From assembly GCA_001304215.1 (NCBI GenBank), contig LJVB01000004.1:1-35995 (forward strand): 35,995 nucleotides of DNA, given 5' to 3'. Positions 25,054 to 35,995 of the stretch are shown here, piece by piece; the stretch's first letter is position 1, and each line of letters begins with the position of its first letter. This DNA comes from Acidithiobacillales bacterium SM1_46 (GTDB taxonomy: Bacteria; Pseudomonadota; Gammaproteobacteria; Acidiferrobacterales; Sulfurifustaceae). The notes under the pieces were generated by a model. That model did not search any database. It saw only the letters and a list, made by a program, of their open reading frames with translations, and was not told the DNA's origin. Made by a program: the position numbers and the translations under genes.

Positions 25054-25433
25054 GAGTTCCTGGCTTCCCGTGATTGCTGCGTCTTCATGGCCGGTCGCCT
25101 CTTGTATCATCCCCGGACCGGGGTCGCCAGAGCGCGCATTTTGTTGGCGCGCAAAACGGAACGCTTGGAGCGCTTAGCATGCGCCGCGCCCCCAGGCACT
25201 CTGCGCCTGTCTCGGGTCACCGTGCGGGCGATCGTTGACATCGGAATCGACGGGTAGAAAAATGCCTGCATCATACTGACAGCGTCGTTCGCCGGCTTTC
25301 ACGCGCCGGCCGCCGCGCCTGTCCCGGAGAACCGGGACTCGGGACGGTCCCGCATCCCGCAATGCCTGAGTCGGCATTGATAACTGTCGGTTGTACACTG
25401 GGTCTGCGCCTCAACCAGAGCGGAGGAACAAGC
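25054..25433. other. Divergent regulatory region between the hypothetical gene and acs
   Basis: The 380 bases hold no convincing gene. A TTGACA (25235-25240) followed after 17 bases by AAAAAT is a poor promoter pair for acs. A TACACT (25394-25399) nearer the gene has no clear -35. A cluster of inverted repeats lies at 25321-25379. A strong Shine-Dalgarno sequence CGGAGGA (25421-25427) precedes the acs ATG. Confidence 0.5.
25321..25379 (+). repeat. Cluster of inverted repeats upstream of acs
   Basis: Three perfect inverted repeats follow one another: GTCCCGG/CCGGGAC (25321-25327 and 25332-25338), CGGGAC/GTCCCG (25340-25345 and 25347-25352) and CAATGCC/GGCATTG (25360-25366 and 25373-25379). 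The first two share complementary arms, so alternative pairings are possible. They could be operator sites or, if transcribed, alternative RNA hairpins. No T-run follows. Confidence 0.45.
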
Positions 25434-27380
<1,947 letters not shown>

Positions 27381-27506
27381 GTAAAGTAATGGTCACGCCG
27401 CCAGGCCTCGGTAATTGACCGGCGGCCCGGCGGTTATCCGCAGCCCGTGGCCCTGCGCTAGAATGGCGGCGCCCGCGGTCCCCGCGGCGGTTCCCAAGGA
27501 TCACGA

Positions 27507-28337
27507 TTGAATTCTCCCTCCACGCCGGATCGCGATGTACTCGTCGACATTCGCGATGTGCACTTCGCGCGCGCCGGGCGCCCGGTATTGCAGGGCATGC
27601 GCCTGTCGGTGGCGCGCGGGAGGATAACCGTCATCCTCGGTGGCAGCGGTTGCGGCAAGACCACGCTGCTCAATCTCATTGGTGGGCGGCTGCGTCCCGA
27701 TCGCGGCGAAATCCTGGTCGATGGCCAGTCGGTCCCGTCGCTTGGCACGCGCGCGCTGTATGAGTTGCGCAAACGCATGGCCCTGCTGTTTCAGTCCGGG
27801 GCACTGTTCACTGATCTCACGGTATTCGAGAACGTGGCGTTTCCGATTCGCGAGCACACGCGGCTGCCGGAATCCCTGCTGCGCAAAGTGGTGCTGATGA
27901 AGCTCGAGACCGTGGGGCTTCGGGGCGCGCGCGATCTCATGCCCGCGGAACTCTCCGGCGGCATGGCACGGCGCGTGGCGTTGGCGCGTGCCATCGCGCT
28001 TGATCCGATGATGGTCATGTACGACGAGCCCTTTACCGGACTCGACCCGATCTCGATGGGTGTGATTGCGCAACTGATTCGCAACCTCAATCGGGCGCTC
28101 GGCATCACCTCGGTGGTGGTGACGCACGATGTGGCCGAAGCCATGACGATTGCCGACCACGTGTATCTGATAGGTGACGGCCGGGTCATCGCGGAGGGCG
28201 GCCCGCAGGCGATGCAGGCATCGAGCGAGGAACACGTGCGCCAGTTTCTGGACGGCCTGCCCGATGGGCCGGTGCGCTTTCACTATCCGGCCGCCGATTA
28301 CGTCGACGACCTGCGCCACCCGGGCAGCCGCGCATGA
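27507..28337 (+). CDS. mlaF: Phospholipid transport ABC ATPase MlaF
   Basis: MlaF is the ATPase of the MlaFEDB complex that moves phospholipids between the outer and inner membranes. I accept TTG 27507 as start because AAGGA (27496-27500) lies six bases upstream. The 276 residues contain Walker A GGSGCGKT (45-52), signature LSGGM (149-153), Walker B MVMYDEP (169-175), and an acidic, proline-containing C-terminal extension typical of MlaF. A -10-like TAGAAT lies at 27459-27464 without a clear -35. The stop overlaps mlaE by ATGA. Confidence 0.95.
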   Translation: MNSPSTPDRDVLVDIRDVHFARAGRPVLQGMRLSVARGRITVILGGSGCGKTTLLNLIGGRLRPDRGEILVDGQSVPSLGTRALYELRKRMALLFQSGALFTDLTVFENVAFPIREHTRLPESLLRKVVLMKLETVGLRGARDLMPAELSGGMARRVALARAIALDPMMVMYDEPFTGLDPISMGVIAQLIRNLNRALGITSVVVTHDVAEAMTIADHVYLIGDGRVIAEGGPQAMQASSEEHVRQFLDGLPDGPVRFHYPAADYVDDLRHPGSRA

Positions 28338-29143
28338 CAGACACCGCCGTCCATCGCATCGGTCGCTGGGCGCTCGCCCGCATTGTGCGCCTCGGGCACG
28401 CCACCGCGTTTCTGCATGTGTTGTTGGTGCGTTCCTGGCGTCTGCCGAGCCGCCCCGGTCCGGCCGCGGCCAAGGCGGCGCGGCTCGTGGTGCATCAGCT
28501 CTTTTCAGTCGGCGTGTTGACGCTTGCCATCATTCTCGTCTCCGGCATCTTCGTCGGCATGGTGCTCGGACTGCAGGGTTACAACACGTTGGTGGATTTC
28601 GGTTCCGAGGCGTCTCTCGGCCTGCTGGTGGCGCTCTCGCTTACCCGTGAGCTGGGACCGGTCGTCACGGCACTGCTGTTTGCCGGGCGCGCTGGCTCGG
28701 CGCTCACCGCGGAGATTGGCCTCATGAAGGCAACCGAACAGCTTGCCGGCATGGAGATGATGGCCGTGAACCCGATGACGCGGGTGATCGCACCACGCTT
28801 CGTCGCCGGACTCATCTCGTTGCCGTTGCTGGCTGCCATGTTTACCGTGATCGGCATCTATGGCGGCTATGTGGTGGGGGTGATTCAGCTCGGCGTGGAT
28901 GCGGGTGTGTATTGGTCGCAAATGCAGGACCGGGTGGATTTCTACGATGATGTGGTAAACGGTCTGATCAAGGGCGTGGTATTCGGGTTTGTGGTGAGCT
29001 GGATTGCCGTGTTCGAGGGCTACGACAGCGTGCCGACCTCGGCCGGCGTGGCGAGCGCCACCACCCGCACCGTCGTGAGCGCGTCGCTCGCGGTGCTGGG
29101 GCTCGACTTCATCATGACGGCATTGATGATGGGAGGCAGCTGA
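28334..29143 (+). CDS. mlaE: Phospholipid transport permease MlaE
   Basis: MlaE is the inner-membrane permease of the Mla system. The 269 residues have an amphipathic N-terminal segment followed by about five membrane helices. Family segments are [56 protein letters not shown] and [17 protein letters not shown]. The start overlaps mlaF by ATGA and the stop shares a base with the mlaD start, so the subunits are likely made in a coupled way. Confidence 0.95.
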   Translation: MTDTAVHRIGRWALARIVRLGHATAFLHVLLVRSWRLPSRPGPAAAKAARLVVHQLFSVGVLTLAIILVSGIFVGMVLGLQGYNTLVDFGSEASLGLLVALSLTRELGPVVTALLFAGRAGSALTAEIGLMKATEQLAGMEMMAVNPMTRVIAPRFVAGLISLPLLAAMFTVIGIYGGYVVGVIQLGVDAGVYWSQMQDRVDFYDDVVNGLIKGVVFGFVVSWIAVFEGYDSVPTSAGVASATTRTVVSASLAVLGLDFIMTALMMGGS

Positions 29144-29616
29144 TGTTGAACAATCGTCTGATTGAGTTCTGGGTAGGCGTGTTCGTGATCGCCGGTCTGG
29201 TGGCACTCACCATGCTGGCGTTTCGTGTGAGTAACCTGACGGCAATGGAAACCGTGGACGGTTACAAGGTCACTGCGCGCTTCAACAATGTCGGGCAGCT
29301 CAAGGTTAAGGCGCCGATCACGCTGGCAGGGGTGCGCATCGGGCGGGTCTCGGAGATCGTGTTCGACAGCGACAAGTACCAGGCCGTGGTTACGCTGGAA
29401 ATCGACGGGCGGTTTCGCAAGATCCCGCGCGATTCCAGCGCCAGTATTCTCACGGCGGGCCTGTTGGGGGAGCAGTACGTAGGGCTTGAAGCCGGGGCAG
29501 ATGAGGAATTTTTGCGCCAGGGCGATAGTCTAATGCTTACGCAATCTGCTCTGGTGCTTGAAAAGCTGATCGGCCAGTTGGTGGCCAACCTCGCGAGCAG
29601 CAGCGGCAAGAAATAG
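29143..29616 (+). CDS. mlaD: Phospholipid transport MCE protein MlaD
   Basis: MlaD is a membrane-anchored MCE protein that forms a hexameric ring in the periplasm on top of MlaE. Its 157 residues include one N-terminal membrane helix (about 9-26) and an MCE domain (about 38-118) with VGQLKVKAPITLAGVRIGRV and the hydrophobic pore loop region ASILTAGLLGEQYVGLEAG. The C-terminal helix (ALVLEKLIGQLVANLAS) would face the lipid path. The length is that of the single-MCE form. Its stop lies 28 bases before the mlaC ATG. Confidence 0.95.
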   Translation: MLNNRLIEFWVGVFVIAGLVALTMLAFRVSNLTAMETVDGYKVTARFNNVGQLKVKAPITLAGVRIGRVSEIVFDSDKYQAVVTLEIDGRFRKIPRDSSASILTAGLLGEQYVGLEAGADEEFLRQGDSLMLTQSALVLEKLIGQLVANLASSSGKK

Positions 29617-29643
29617 TGTAGTAAGGACAGTGGGAGAGTGACG

Positions 29644-30321
29644 ATGCGTATGCGTAGGCGTAGGCGTTCAGGGTGGTGGGCTCTGTTGGTGGTGTGGTGT
29701 GCTGGCGCGGCACTGGCGGCGACGGCCGAACCAGATGTGCTGGTACGCCAGGCGACCGACGAAATCCTCAAGCGCATCAAGTCCAACAAGGATGCCTATG
29801 CTGCGGACAGCAAGAAGCTCTACGCCATGGTCGATGAGCTGGTGCTCCCGCATTTCGATTTTCGCGCCATGTCCAAGCTCGTGCTTGGCCAGAACTGGCG
29901 CGGGGCCTCGGAGGATCAGCGCACGCGCTTTACCAGCGAGTTCCGCGATCTGCTGGTGCGGACCTATTCCACCGCGCTGCTCAAGTACACCAACGAGGAG
30001 ATCATCTATCTGCCCTACCGCGGGCCGCTGACCGAACGCACCGCGGAGGTCCGGGTTGAGGTGAAGTCGACCGCCGGTGCGCGCAACGTGCCGCTCGCCT
30101 ACAGTTTCTTCCGGCGTGAGGCCACCGACCCGTGGAAGGTATACGACGTGACGATTGACGGCGTGAGCCTTGTCACCAGTTTCAAGACCACCTACGCCGA
30201 GCGCGTGCAACAAAGCGGGCTCGACGCACTGATCGCACAGCTCGCCAAGGACAACCGCGAGGGCAAGATCGAGGATCCGGTTGGCAAGTCGGTGGAAGCC
30301 AAGGGCAAGGGCAACAAGTGA
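29644..30321 (+). CDS. mlaC: Periplasmic phospholipid-binding protein MlaC
   Basis: MlaC shuttles phospholipids through the periplasm between MlaA and MlaD. I chose ATG 29644, because the GGGAG at 29632-29636 fits it better than the GTG at 29638. The 225-residue product starts with seven Arg within nine residues, then a hydrophobic core (WWALLVVWCAGAALA), an unusually basic signal peptide. The body matches the Ttg2/MlaC family (LVLGQNWRGASEDQRTRFTSEFRDLLVRTY, and DVTIDGVSLVTSFKTTY near the C-terminus), ending in a Lys/Gly-rich tail. The stop overlaps mlaB (GTGA). Confidence 0.94.
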   Translation: MRMRRRRRSGWWALLVVWCAGAALAATAEPDVLVRQATDEILKRIKSNKDAYAADSKKLYAMVDELVLPHFDFRAMSKLVLGQNWRGASEDQRTRFTSEFRDLLVRTYSTALLKYTNEEIIYLPYRGPLTERTAEVRVEVKSTAGARNVPLAYSFFRREATDPWKVYDVTIDGVSLVTSFKTTYAERVQQSGLDALIAQLAKDNREGKIEDPVGKSVEAKGKGNK

Positions 30322-30617
30322 CCGGCAACAGACCGTCTCGTGACGCTGAAGCCATTGCGATAAGCGACGCGCTTACATTCGATACCGTGGCGCGGATGCT
30401 GGCCGCAAGCGAGTCCTGGTTCCGGCCCGACGCCGGCCCGCTCACCATCGATCTGGCCGGGGCCACGCGCGTGGACAGTGCCGGGGTGGCACTGTTGCTC
30501 GAATGGCAGGAGCGCGCCGAACGCGCTGGCCGCAAGCTGAATTTCGTGCGTGCTGCCGAGCAGGTGCACCAGATCGTGCAGGTGAGCGGACTCGGCAAGG
30601 CGCTGGATCTACGCTAG
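30318..30617 (+). CDS. mlaB: STAS-domain subunit MlaB
   Basis: MlaB is the cytoplasmic STAS protein that binds MlaF and supports assembly and activity of the transporter. It starts at GTG 30318, overlapping mlaC (GTGA), and has 99 residues, the normal length. The STAS signature is ATRVDSAGVALLLEWQERAERAG, with S54 in the DSAG motif. It ends the mla operon. In many gamma- and betaproteobacteria ibaG (a BolA protein) follows before murA; here the 117 bases to murA hold no such gene. Confidence 0.9.
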   Translation: MTGNRPSRDAEAIAISDALTFDTVARMLAASESWFRPDAGPLTIDLAGATRVDSAGVALLLEWQERAERAGRKLNFVRAAEQVHQIVQVSGLGKALDLR

Positions 30618-32030
<1,413 letters not shown>

Positions 32031-32031
32031 C

Positions 32032-32712
32032 ATGAGCGCTGCCAAGCAGGGCGGGCGCGGCGCGGCGCCTTCCCCGGTGGTCAACATCGCGCTTTCCAAG
32101 GGTCGCATCATTGAAGAGGGCTTGCCGCTGCTGGCGCGCGCCGGCATCACGCCGAGCGAGGATCCAGCGCGCAGCCGCAAGCTGATACTCGACACCAACC
32201 TCCCGGATGTGAAGCTGACCATCATCCGTGCTGCGGACGTGCCAACCTACGTGCGATTCGGTGCCGCGGATCTCGGCGTGGCCGGCAAGGATGTGCTTAT
32301 GGAATACGAAGGCGATGGGCTTTATGAGCTGATGGATCTCGGCATCGCCCGCTGCCGGTTGATGGTGGCCGAACCCGCCGGGCTCGCGGCGCGCGACGAC
32401 CCCAAGAGTTGGACGCGCGTGCGCGTCGCCACCAAGTACGTCAATATTTCCCGCCGCCACTTCGCTGCCAAGGGCATTCAGACCGACATCATCAAGCTGT
32501 ATGGCTCGATGGAGCTGGCGCCGCTCGTGGGGTTGTCCGAGCGCATCGTCGACCTGGTTTCGACCGGAAATACCCTCAAGGCCAACGGACTGGTCGAGGT
32601 CGAACACGTTGCCGATATCAGTGCCTGGCTGGTGGCGAACAAGGCTGCCATGAAGATGAAGCGCGACGCCGTCAAGGCGGTCGTCGATCGCATCGCCGCC
32701 GCGCTGGGATAA
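32032..32712 (+). CDS. hisG: ATP phosphoribosyltransferase HisG, short form
   Basis: HisG joins ATP and PRPP in the first step of histidine synthesis. From ATG 32032, one base after the murA stop, the product has 226 residues. This is the short form, without the C-terminal regulatory domain (long forms have about 300). Short HisG enzymes work with HisZ as a regulatory partner, so a hisZ gene is expected elsewhere; none is in the window. Family segments are [17 protein letters not shown] near residues 14-30, [24 protein letters not shown] and the PRPP loop region around [15 protein letters not shown]. Confidence 0.95.
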   Translation: MSAAKQGGRGAAPSPVVNIALSKGRIIEEGLPLLARAGITPSEDPARSRKLILDTNLPDVKLTIIRAADVPTYVRFGAADLGVAGKDVLMEYEGDGLYELMDLGIARCRLMVAEPAGLAARDDPKSWTRVRVATKYVNISRRHFAAKGIQTDIIKLYGSMELAPLVGLSERIVDLVSTGNTLKANGLVEVEHVADISAWLVANKAAMKMKRDAVKAVVDRIAAALG

Positions 32713-32758
32713 ACCGGTTGGCGCGTCGCATGGCGGCCGCCCACAGGAGCCTGCTGAC

Positions 32759-34063
32759 ATGAGTCTCAAGCTTCGACTGCTGAACAGCCGAGATGCCGAT
32801 TTTAAATTGGCATTCGATGCGTTGCTCGATCGTACACAGTCGCTCGATCCGGCGGTGGAAGCAACGGTGCGCGAAATCGTCGAGGCGGTGCGAACACGCG
32901 GTGATGCCGCAGTGCTCGATTACACCAGCCGCTTCGATCGCCGCGAGGTGAAACACGCCGGTGCGCTCGAGATTCCACTCGCGCGTCTGGATGACGCACG
33001 TGCGGCGATTGGCGCGGCTGAGCGCCAGGCGCTGGAGGCCGCCGCAGATCGAATTCGTCGCTATCATGAGCGACAACGTATCGAGTCCTGGCAGTACGCC
33101 GAGGCCGATGGCACGTTGCTTGGTCAGCAGGTTACCGCGCTTGATCGGATAGGCCTGTACGTGCCCGGCGGAAAGGCAGCCTATCCGTCGTCCGTTCTGA
33201 TGAACGCCATACCGGCCAAGGTGGCCGGTGTCGGACAGCTCGTCATGGTCGTGCCGGCGCCCGGGGGTGCGCTGAATGAGCTGGTGCTGGCCGCCGCCGC
33301 GATCGGTGGTGTCGATCGCGTATTCAGTATTGGCGGCGCGCAGGCGGTGGCGGCGCTCGCTCATGGCACCGAGACGATCCCCAAAGTGGACAAGATCGTT
33401 GGCCCCGGCAACATCTATGTTGCGACCGCCAAGCGCATCGTGTTCGGCACGGTAGACATCGACATGATTGCCGGACCGTCCGAGATTGTCGTGGTGTGCG
33501 ACGGCCGGACCGATCCGGAATGGGTGGCGATGGACCTGTTTTCGCAAGCCGAGCACGACGAGGACGCGCAATCAATCCTTATCAGTCTTGAGGCGGCTTT
33601 CACCGAGCGGGTGCACGCGGCGATCAAGAAAATGCTGCCGGGCATGGAACGTCGCGACATTATCCGCGCCTCGCTCGAGGGGCGCGGCGCGCTAATCACC
33701 GTGGCCGACATCGACGAGGCGGTGGCGCTGGTGAACCGTATCGCGCCCGAGCACCTGGAGCTGTCGCTCGAGTCCCCCCAAGCCGTGGCACAACGCGTGC
33801 GCCATGCCGGAGCCATTTTCCTCGGCCGTTACACGCCAGAGGCGATTGGCGACTACTGTGCGGGGCCAAACCATGTCTTGCCAACCGCGGGCACCGCGCG
33901 TTTTTCCTCGCCGCTCGGCGTGTATGATTTCCAGAAACGCACGAGTCTCATCCAGTGCTCGGCCGACGGCGCCTCGGCGCTGGGGCGGACGGCCTCGGTG
34001 CTTGCGCGTGGCGAGGGTCTCACTGCGCACGCGCGATCGGCGGAGTACCGAATCAAGAAGTGA
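32759..34063 (+). CDS. hisD: Histidinol dehydrogenase HisD
   Basis: HisD oxidises histidinol to histidine through the aldehyde in two NAD-dependent steps, with zinc. Its 434 residues are normal. The segment [27 protein letters not shown], then [31 protein letters not shown], and the zinc-binding [11 protein letters not shown] are family hallmarks. The C-terminal [26 protein letters not shown] is also typical. A Shine-Dalgarno ACAGGAG precedes the ATG. It lies 46 bases after hisG. Confidence 0.97.
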   Translation: MSLKLRLLNSRDADFKLAFDALLDRTQSLDPAVEATVREIVEAVRTRGDAAVLDYTSRFDRREVKHAGALEIPLARLDDARAAIGAAERQALEAAADRIRRYHERQRIESWQYAEADGTLLGQQVTALDRIGLYVPGGKAAYPSSVLMNAIPAKVAGVGQLVMVVPAPGGALNELVLAAAAIGGVDRVFSIGGAQAVAALAHGTETIPKVDKIVGPGNIYVATAKRIVFGTVDIDMIAGPSEIVVVCDGRTDPEWVAMDLFSQAEHDEDAQSILISLEAAFTERVHAAIKKMLPGMERRDIIRASLEGRGALITVADIDEAVALVNRIAPEHLELSLESPQAVAQRVRHAGAIFLGRYTPEAIGDYCAGPNHVLPTAGTARFSSPLGVYDFQKRTSLIQCSADGASALGRTASVLARGEGLTAHARSAEYRIKK

Positions 34064-34153
34064 TGGGCAACCCTGACAGACGAATCGGCGACGCGTCTGG
34101 CGCGCAGGTTTTCTCGTCATTGGTTCCCGCCCATGACCGTCATTGTTTAACGA

Positions 34154-35224
34154 ATGAAGGACAAATCCAGAATTGAGCGGCTGATTCGTCCCGAGATCCG
34201 GGCGCTGTCCGCGTATCACGTACCGGACCCCACCGGACTCATCAAGCTCGATGCGATGGAGAATCCCTATACGTGGCCGGAGGACGTCCGTCGCGCGTGG
34301 GCCGAGGTGGTGCGTGCAGTCGAGCTTAACCGCTATCCGGATCCGGGCGCGCGCGTCGTGAAGGCGCGCCTGCGCGAGGTACTTGCCGTTCCCGCCGACA
34401 TGGAGCTGGTTCTTGGCAATGGTTCGGATGAACTGATCCAGCTGATCTGTCTCGCGCTCGCGCGGCCCAAAGCCGTCGTGATGGCGCCCACTCCGACCTT
34501 TGTCATGTACGAGATGATCGCCACCTTCGCGGGCATGCGGTTTGCGGGCGTACCGTTGGGCGACGACTTCGCGCTCGATGAGGTCGCGATGCTCACCGCG
34601 CTGGAGCGCGAGCGTCCGGCCGTCGTGTTTCTTGCCTACCCGAACAATCCGACCGGCAACCTGTTCGATGCAGCGGTGATCGAGCGGCTCGTGCGCGCGG
34701 CGCCGGGCCTGGTGGTGGTGGACGAGGCCTACCATGCCTTCGCGCATGCTTCCTTCATGGAGCGCCTTCCCGAGTTCGATAATTTGCTGGTGATGCGCAC
34801 CCTTTCGAAGCAGGGGCTGGCCGGACTGCGACTCGGGCTACTCGCCGGCGCGCCAACCTGGCTCGCCCAGTTCGACAAGGTGCGACTGCCATACAACCTC
34901 GGCAGCCTCACCCAAGCGAGCGCGCTGTTCGCGCTGCAGCACATCGAGCTCATGGATACCCAGACTGCCGATGTCCGCGTGGAGCGCGAGCGGCTCTACC
35001 AGGCACTGGTGGCCTTGCCCGGCGTTCGCGCCTGGCCCAGTCGCGCGAACTTCATTCTGTTTCGCACCGAGGCGCGAGCGGCAACCGATGTGTTCAGCGC
35101 ATTGCTCAAGGCCGGGGTGCTCATCAAGAACCTCGATCGGATGATCCCCGGCTGCCTGCGCGTCACGATCGGCACGCCGGAGGAAAACTGCGCGTTCCTG
35201 AACGCCCTCAAGCACGCGCTCTGA
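34154..35224 (+). CDS. hisC: Histidinol-phosphate aminotransferase HisC
   Basis: HisC converts imidazole-acetol phosphate to histidinol phosphate with PLP. The 356 residues are normal for the fold type I family. The PLP-binding lysine is K219 in TLSKQGLAGLRLGLL; NEPTGN-like FLAYPNNPTGNLF and VVVDEAYHAF bind the cofactor ring. The segment KLDAMENPYTWPE near residue 32 is the substrate-side N-terminus. It is 90 bases after hisD. I see no clear ribosome binding site before the ATG, so initiation may be weak or depend on context. Confidence 0.96.
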   Translation: MKDKSRIERLIRPEIRALSAYHVPDPTGLIKLDAMENPYTWPEDVRRAWAEVVRAVELNRYPDPGARVVKARLREVLAVPADMELVLGNGSDELIQLICLALARPKAVVMAPTPTFVMYEMIATFAGMRFAGVPLGDDFALDEVAMLTALERERPAVVFLAYPNNPTGNLFDAAVIERLVRAAPGLVVVDEAYHAFAHASFMERLPEFDNLLVMRTLSKQGLAGLRLGLLAGAPTWLAQFDKVRLPYNLGSLTQASALFALQHIELMDTQTADVRVERERLYQALVALPGVRAWPSRANFILFRTEARAATDVFSALLKAGVLIKNLDRMIPGCLRVTIGTPEENCAFLNALKHAL

Positions 35225-35275
35225 TCCCCGCGCCGCGGGCGCTGTGCTACCATTGGCGCATTCCGCTGAATCTGG

Positions 35276-35875
35276 ATGCCCATGTCCCCCCGCACCGCAC
35301 AGGTGGCGCGCAACACCAAGGAGACCCGCATCACCGTCGAGATCAATCTCGACGGGAGCGGCGCCTGTGCGCTCGAGACCGGGATTCCTTTTCTCGAGCA
35401 CATGCTGGAGCAGGTTGCACGCCACGGCTTGATCGATCTCACGATACGCGCCGAGGGCGATTTGCATATTGATGCCCACCACACCGTCGAGGACATCGGC
35501 ATTACGCTGGGACAGGCCTTTGCCAAGGCGGTGGCGGACAAGAAGGGCATTCGACGCTATGGGCACGCCTACGTGCCGCTCGATGAGGCGCTGTCGCGCG
35601 TGGTGATTGATCTCTCAGGCCGTCCGGGAATCGAGTATCACATCGAGTACCCGCGTGCCCGTATCGGCGACTTTGACGTCGATCTGATCGGAGAGTTTTT
35701 CCAGGGCTTCGTCAATCATGCCCTGGTGACCCTGCACATCGACTGTCTGCGCGGCAAGAATGCGCACCACATCGCCGAGACGGTCTTCAAGGCTTTCGGG
35801 CGGGCGCTACGCATGGCGCTCGAGGTCGACACGCGCATGGGCGCAGTCGTGCCGTCGACCAAAGGAAGCTTGTAA
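35276..35875 (+). CDS. hisB: Imidazoleglycerol-phosphate dehydratase HisB
   Basis: HisB dehydrates imidazoleglycerol phosphate with two Mn2+ ions. The 199-residue product is the monofunctional dehydratase, without the N-terminal phosphatase found in enterobacteria, so a separate histidinol phosphatase is needed elsewhere. The two metal motifs are H68-H69-T-V-E72 and H164-H165-I-A-E168. ATG 35276 and ATG 35282 are both possible starts. It is the last complete gene here; hisH, which often follows, is not seen. Confidence 0.97.
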   Translation: MPMSPRTAQVARNTKETRITVEINLDGSGACALETGIPFLEHMLEQVARHGLIDLTIRAEGDLHIDAHHTVEDIGITLGQAFAKAVADKKGIRRYGHAYVPLDEALSRVVIDLSGRPGIEYHIEYPRARIGDFDVDLIGEFFQGFVNHALVTLHIDCLRGKNAHHIAETVFKAFGRALRMALEVDTRMGAVVPSTKGSL

Positions 35876-35995
35876 GAATTACTGGCGCAGCGTCGGCGAA
35901 AAGCGCTGGCTCCGGAATTGATGTCGGACGCAGCGCGCGCTACGACTCAACATTCGGCATTCGGTATCTGGAATCGAGTATCCCGTCCGCAGTCA
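35876..35995. other. Non-coding end of the window
   Basis: I see no open frame of hisH or any other gene in the last 120 bases. A short tandem CATTCGG repeat lies at 35951-35964. There is no terminator with a T-run. Confidence 0.5.

Noticed and set aside
25377-25390. Possible second FNR box before acs (TTGAT at 25377)
   Set aside because: Only the left half-site matches; the right half does not read ATCAA.

Overview
The window is a GC-rich chromosomal segment of a Gram-negative proteobacterium. The lpt, mla and kds genes require an LPS outer membrane. The gene order (kdsD-kdsC-lptCAB-rpoN beside a regulatory PTS cluster, mlaFEDCB-murA-hisGDCB, and a DUF4212/VC_2705-type symporter with acs) is of gamma- or betaproteobacterial type, and I favour a gammaproteobacterium. 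Coding density is high and neighbours often overlap by ATGA or GTGA. I saw no rRNA, tRNA, insertion sequence, phage gene or CRISPR array.

Layout. Positions 1-3970 hold a forward operon: a small secreted protein, a nitrilase-family amidase, tldD and pmbA/tldE. mgtE (Mg2+ transport) follows, with an inverted repeat over its Shine-Dalgarno sequence, then a stand-alone WYL-like protein. Positions 6006-15359 are on the minus strand: kdsD-kdsC-lptC-lptA-lptB (Kdo synthesis and LPS export), rpoN, then hprK-rapZ-EIIA(Man-like)-ptsH-ptsI. This PTS cluster has no sugar permease, and its EIIA has Gln where the phospho-accepting His should be. Positions 15414-18038 hold a Kef-type K+/H+ antiporter and a KefF-like quinone reductase. 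A tiny Cys/His protein follows on the opposite strand.

Positions 18665-27380 form an acetate module: a cNMP/CBS/DUF294 putative nucleotidyltransferase overlapping a DnaQ-like exonuclease, then DUF4212 and a VC_2705-type sodium:solute symporter, a small membrane protein, a divergent conserved hypothetical, and acs (acetyl-CoA synthetase). The 472-bp region before DUF4212 has a perfect FNR/ANR box at class II distance from a -10-like element, a tandem 21-bp repeat and a strong hairpin. This is the most promising regulatory region here. Positions 27507-35875 hold mlaFEDCB (phospholipid transport), murA and hisG-hisD-hisC-hisB.

Most genes belong to known families and no clearly new multi-gene system stands out. 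The main points for a second look are the His-less EIIA, the FNR-box leader, the hairpin over the mgtE ribosome binding site, the EF-hand-like loop in the symporter, and the genes missing from otherwise conserved neighbourhoods (hpf, ptsN, ibaG).
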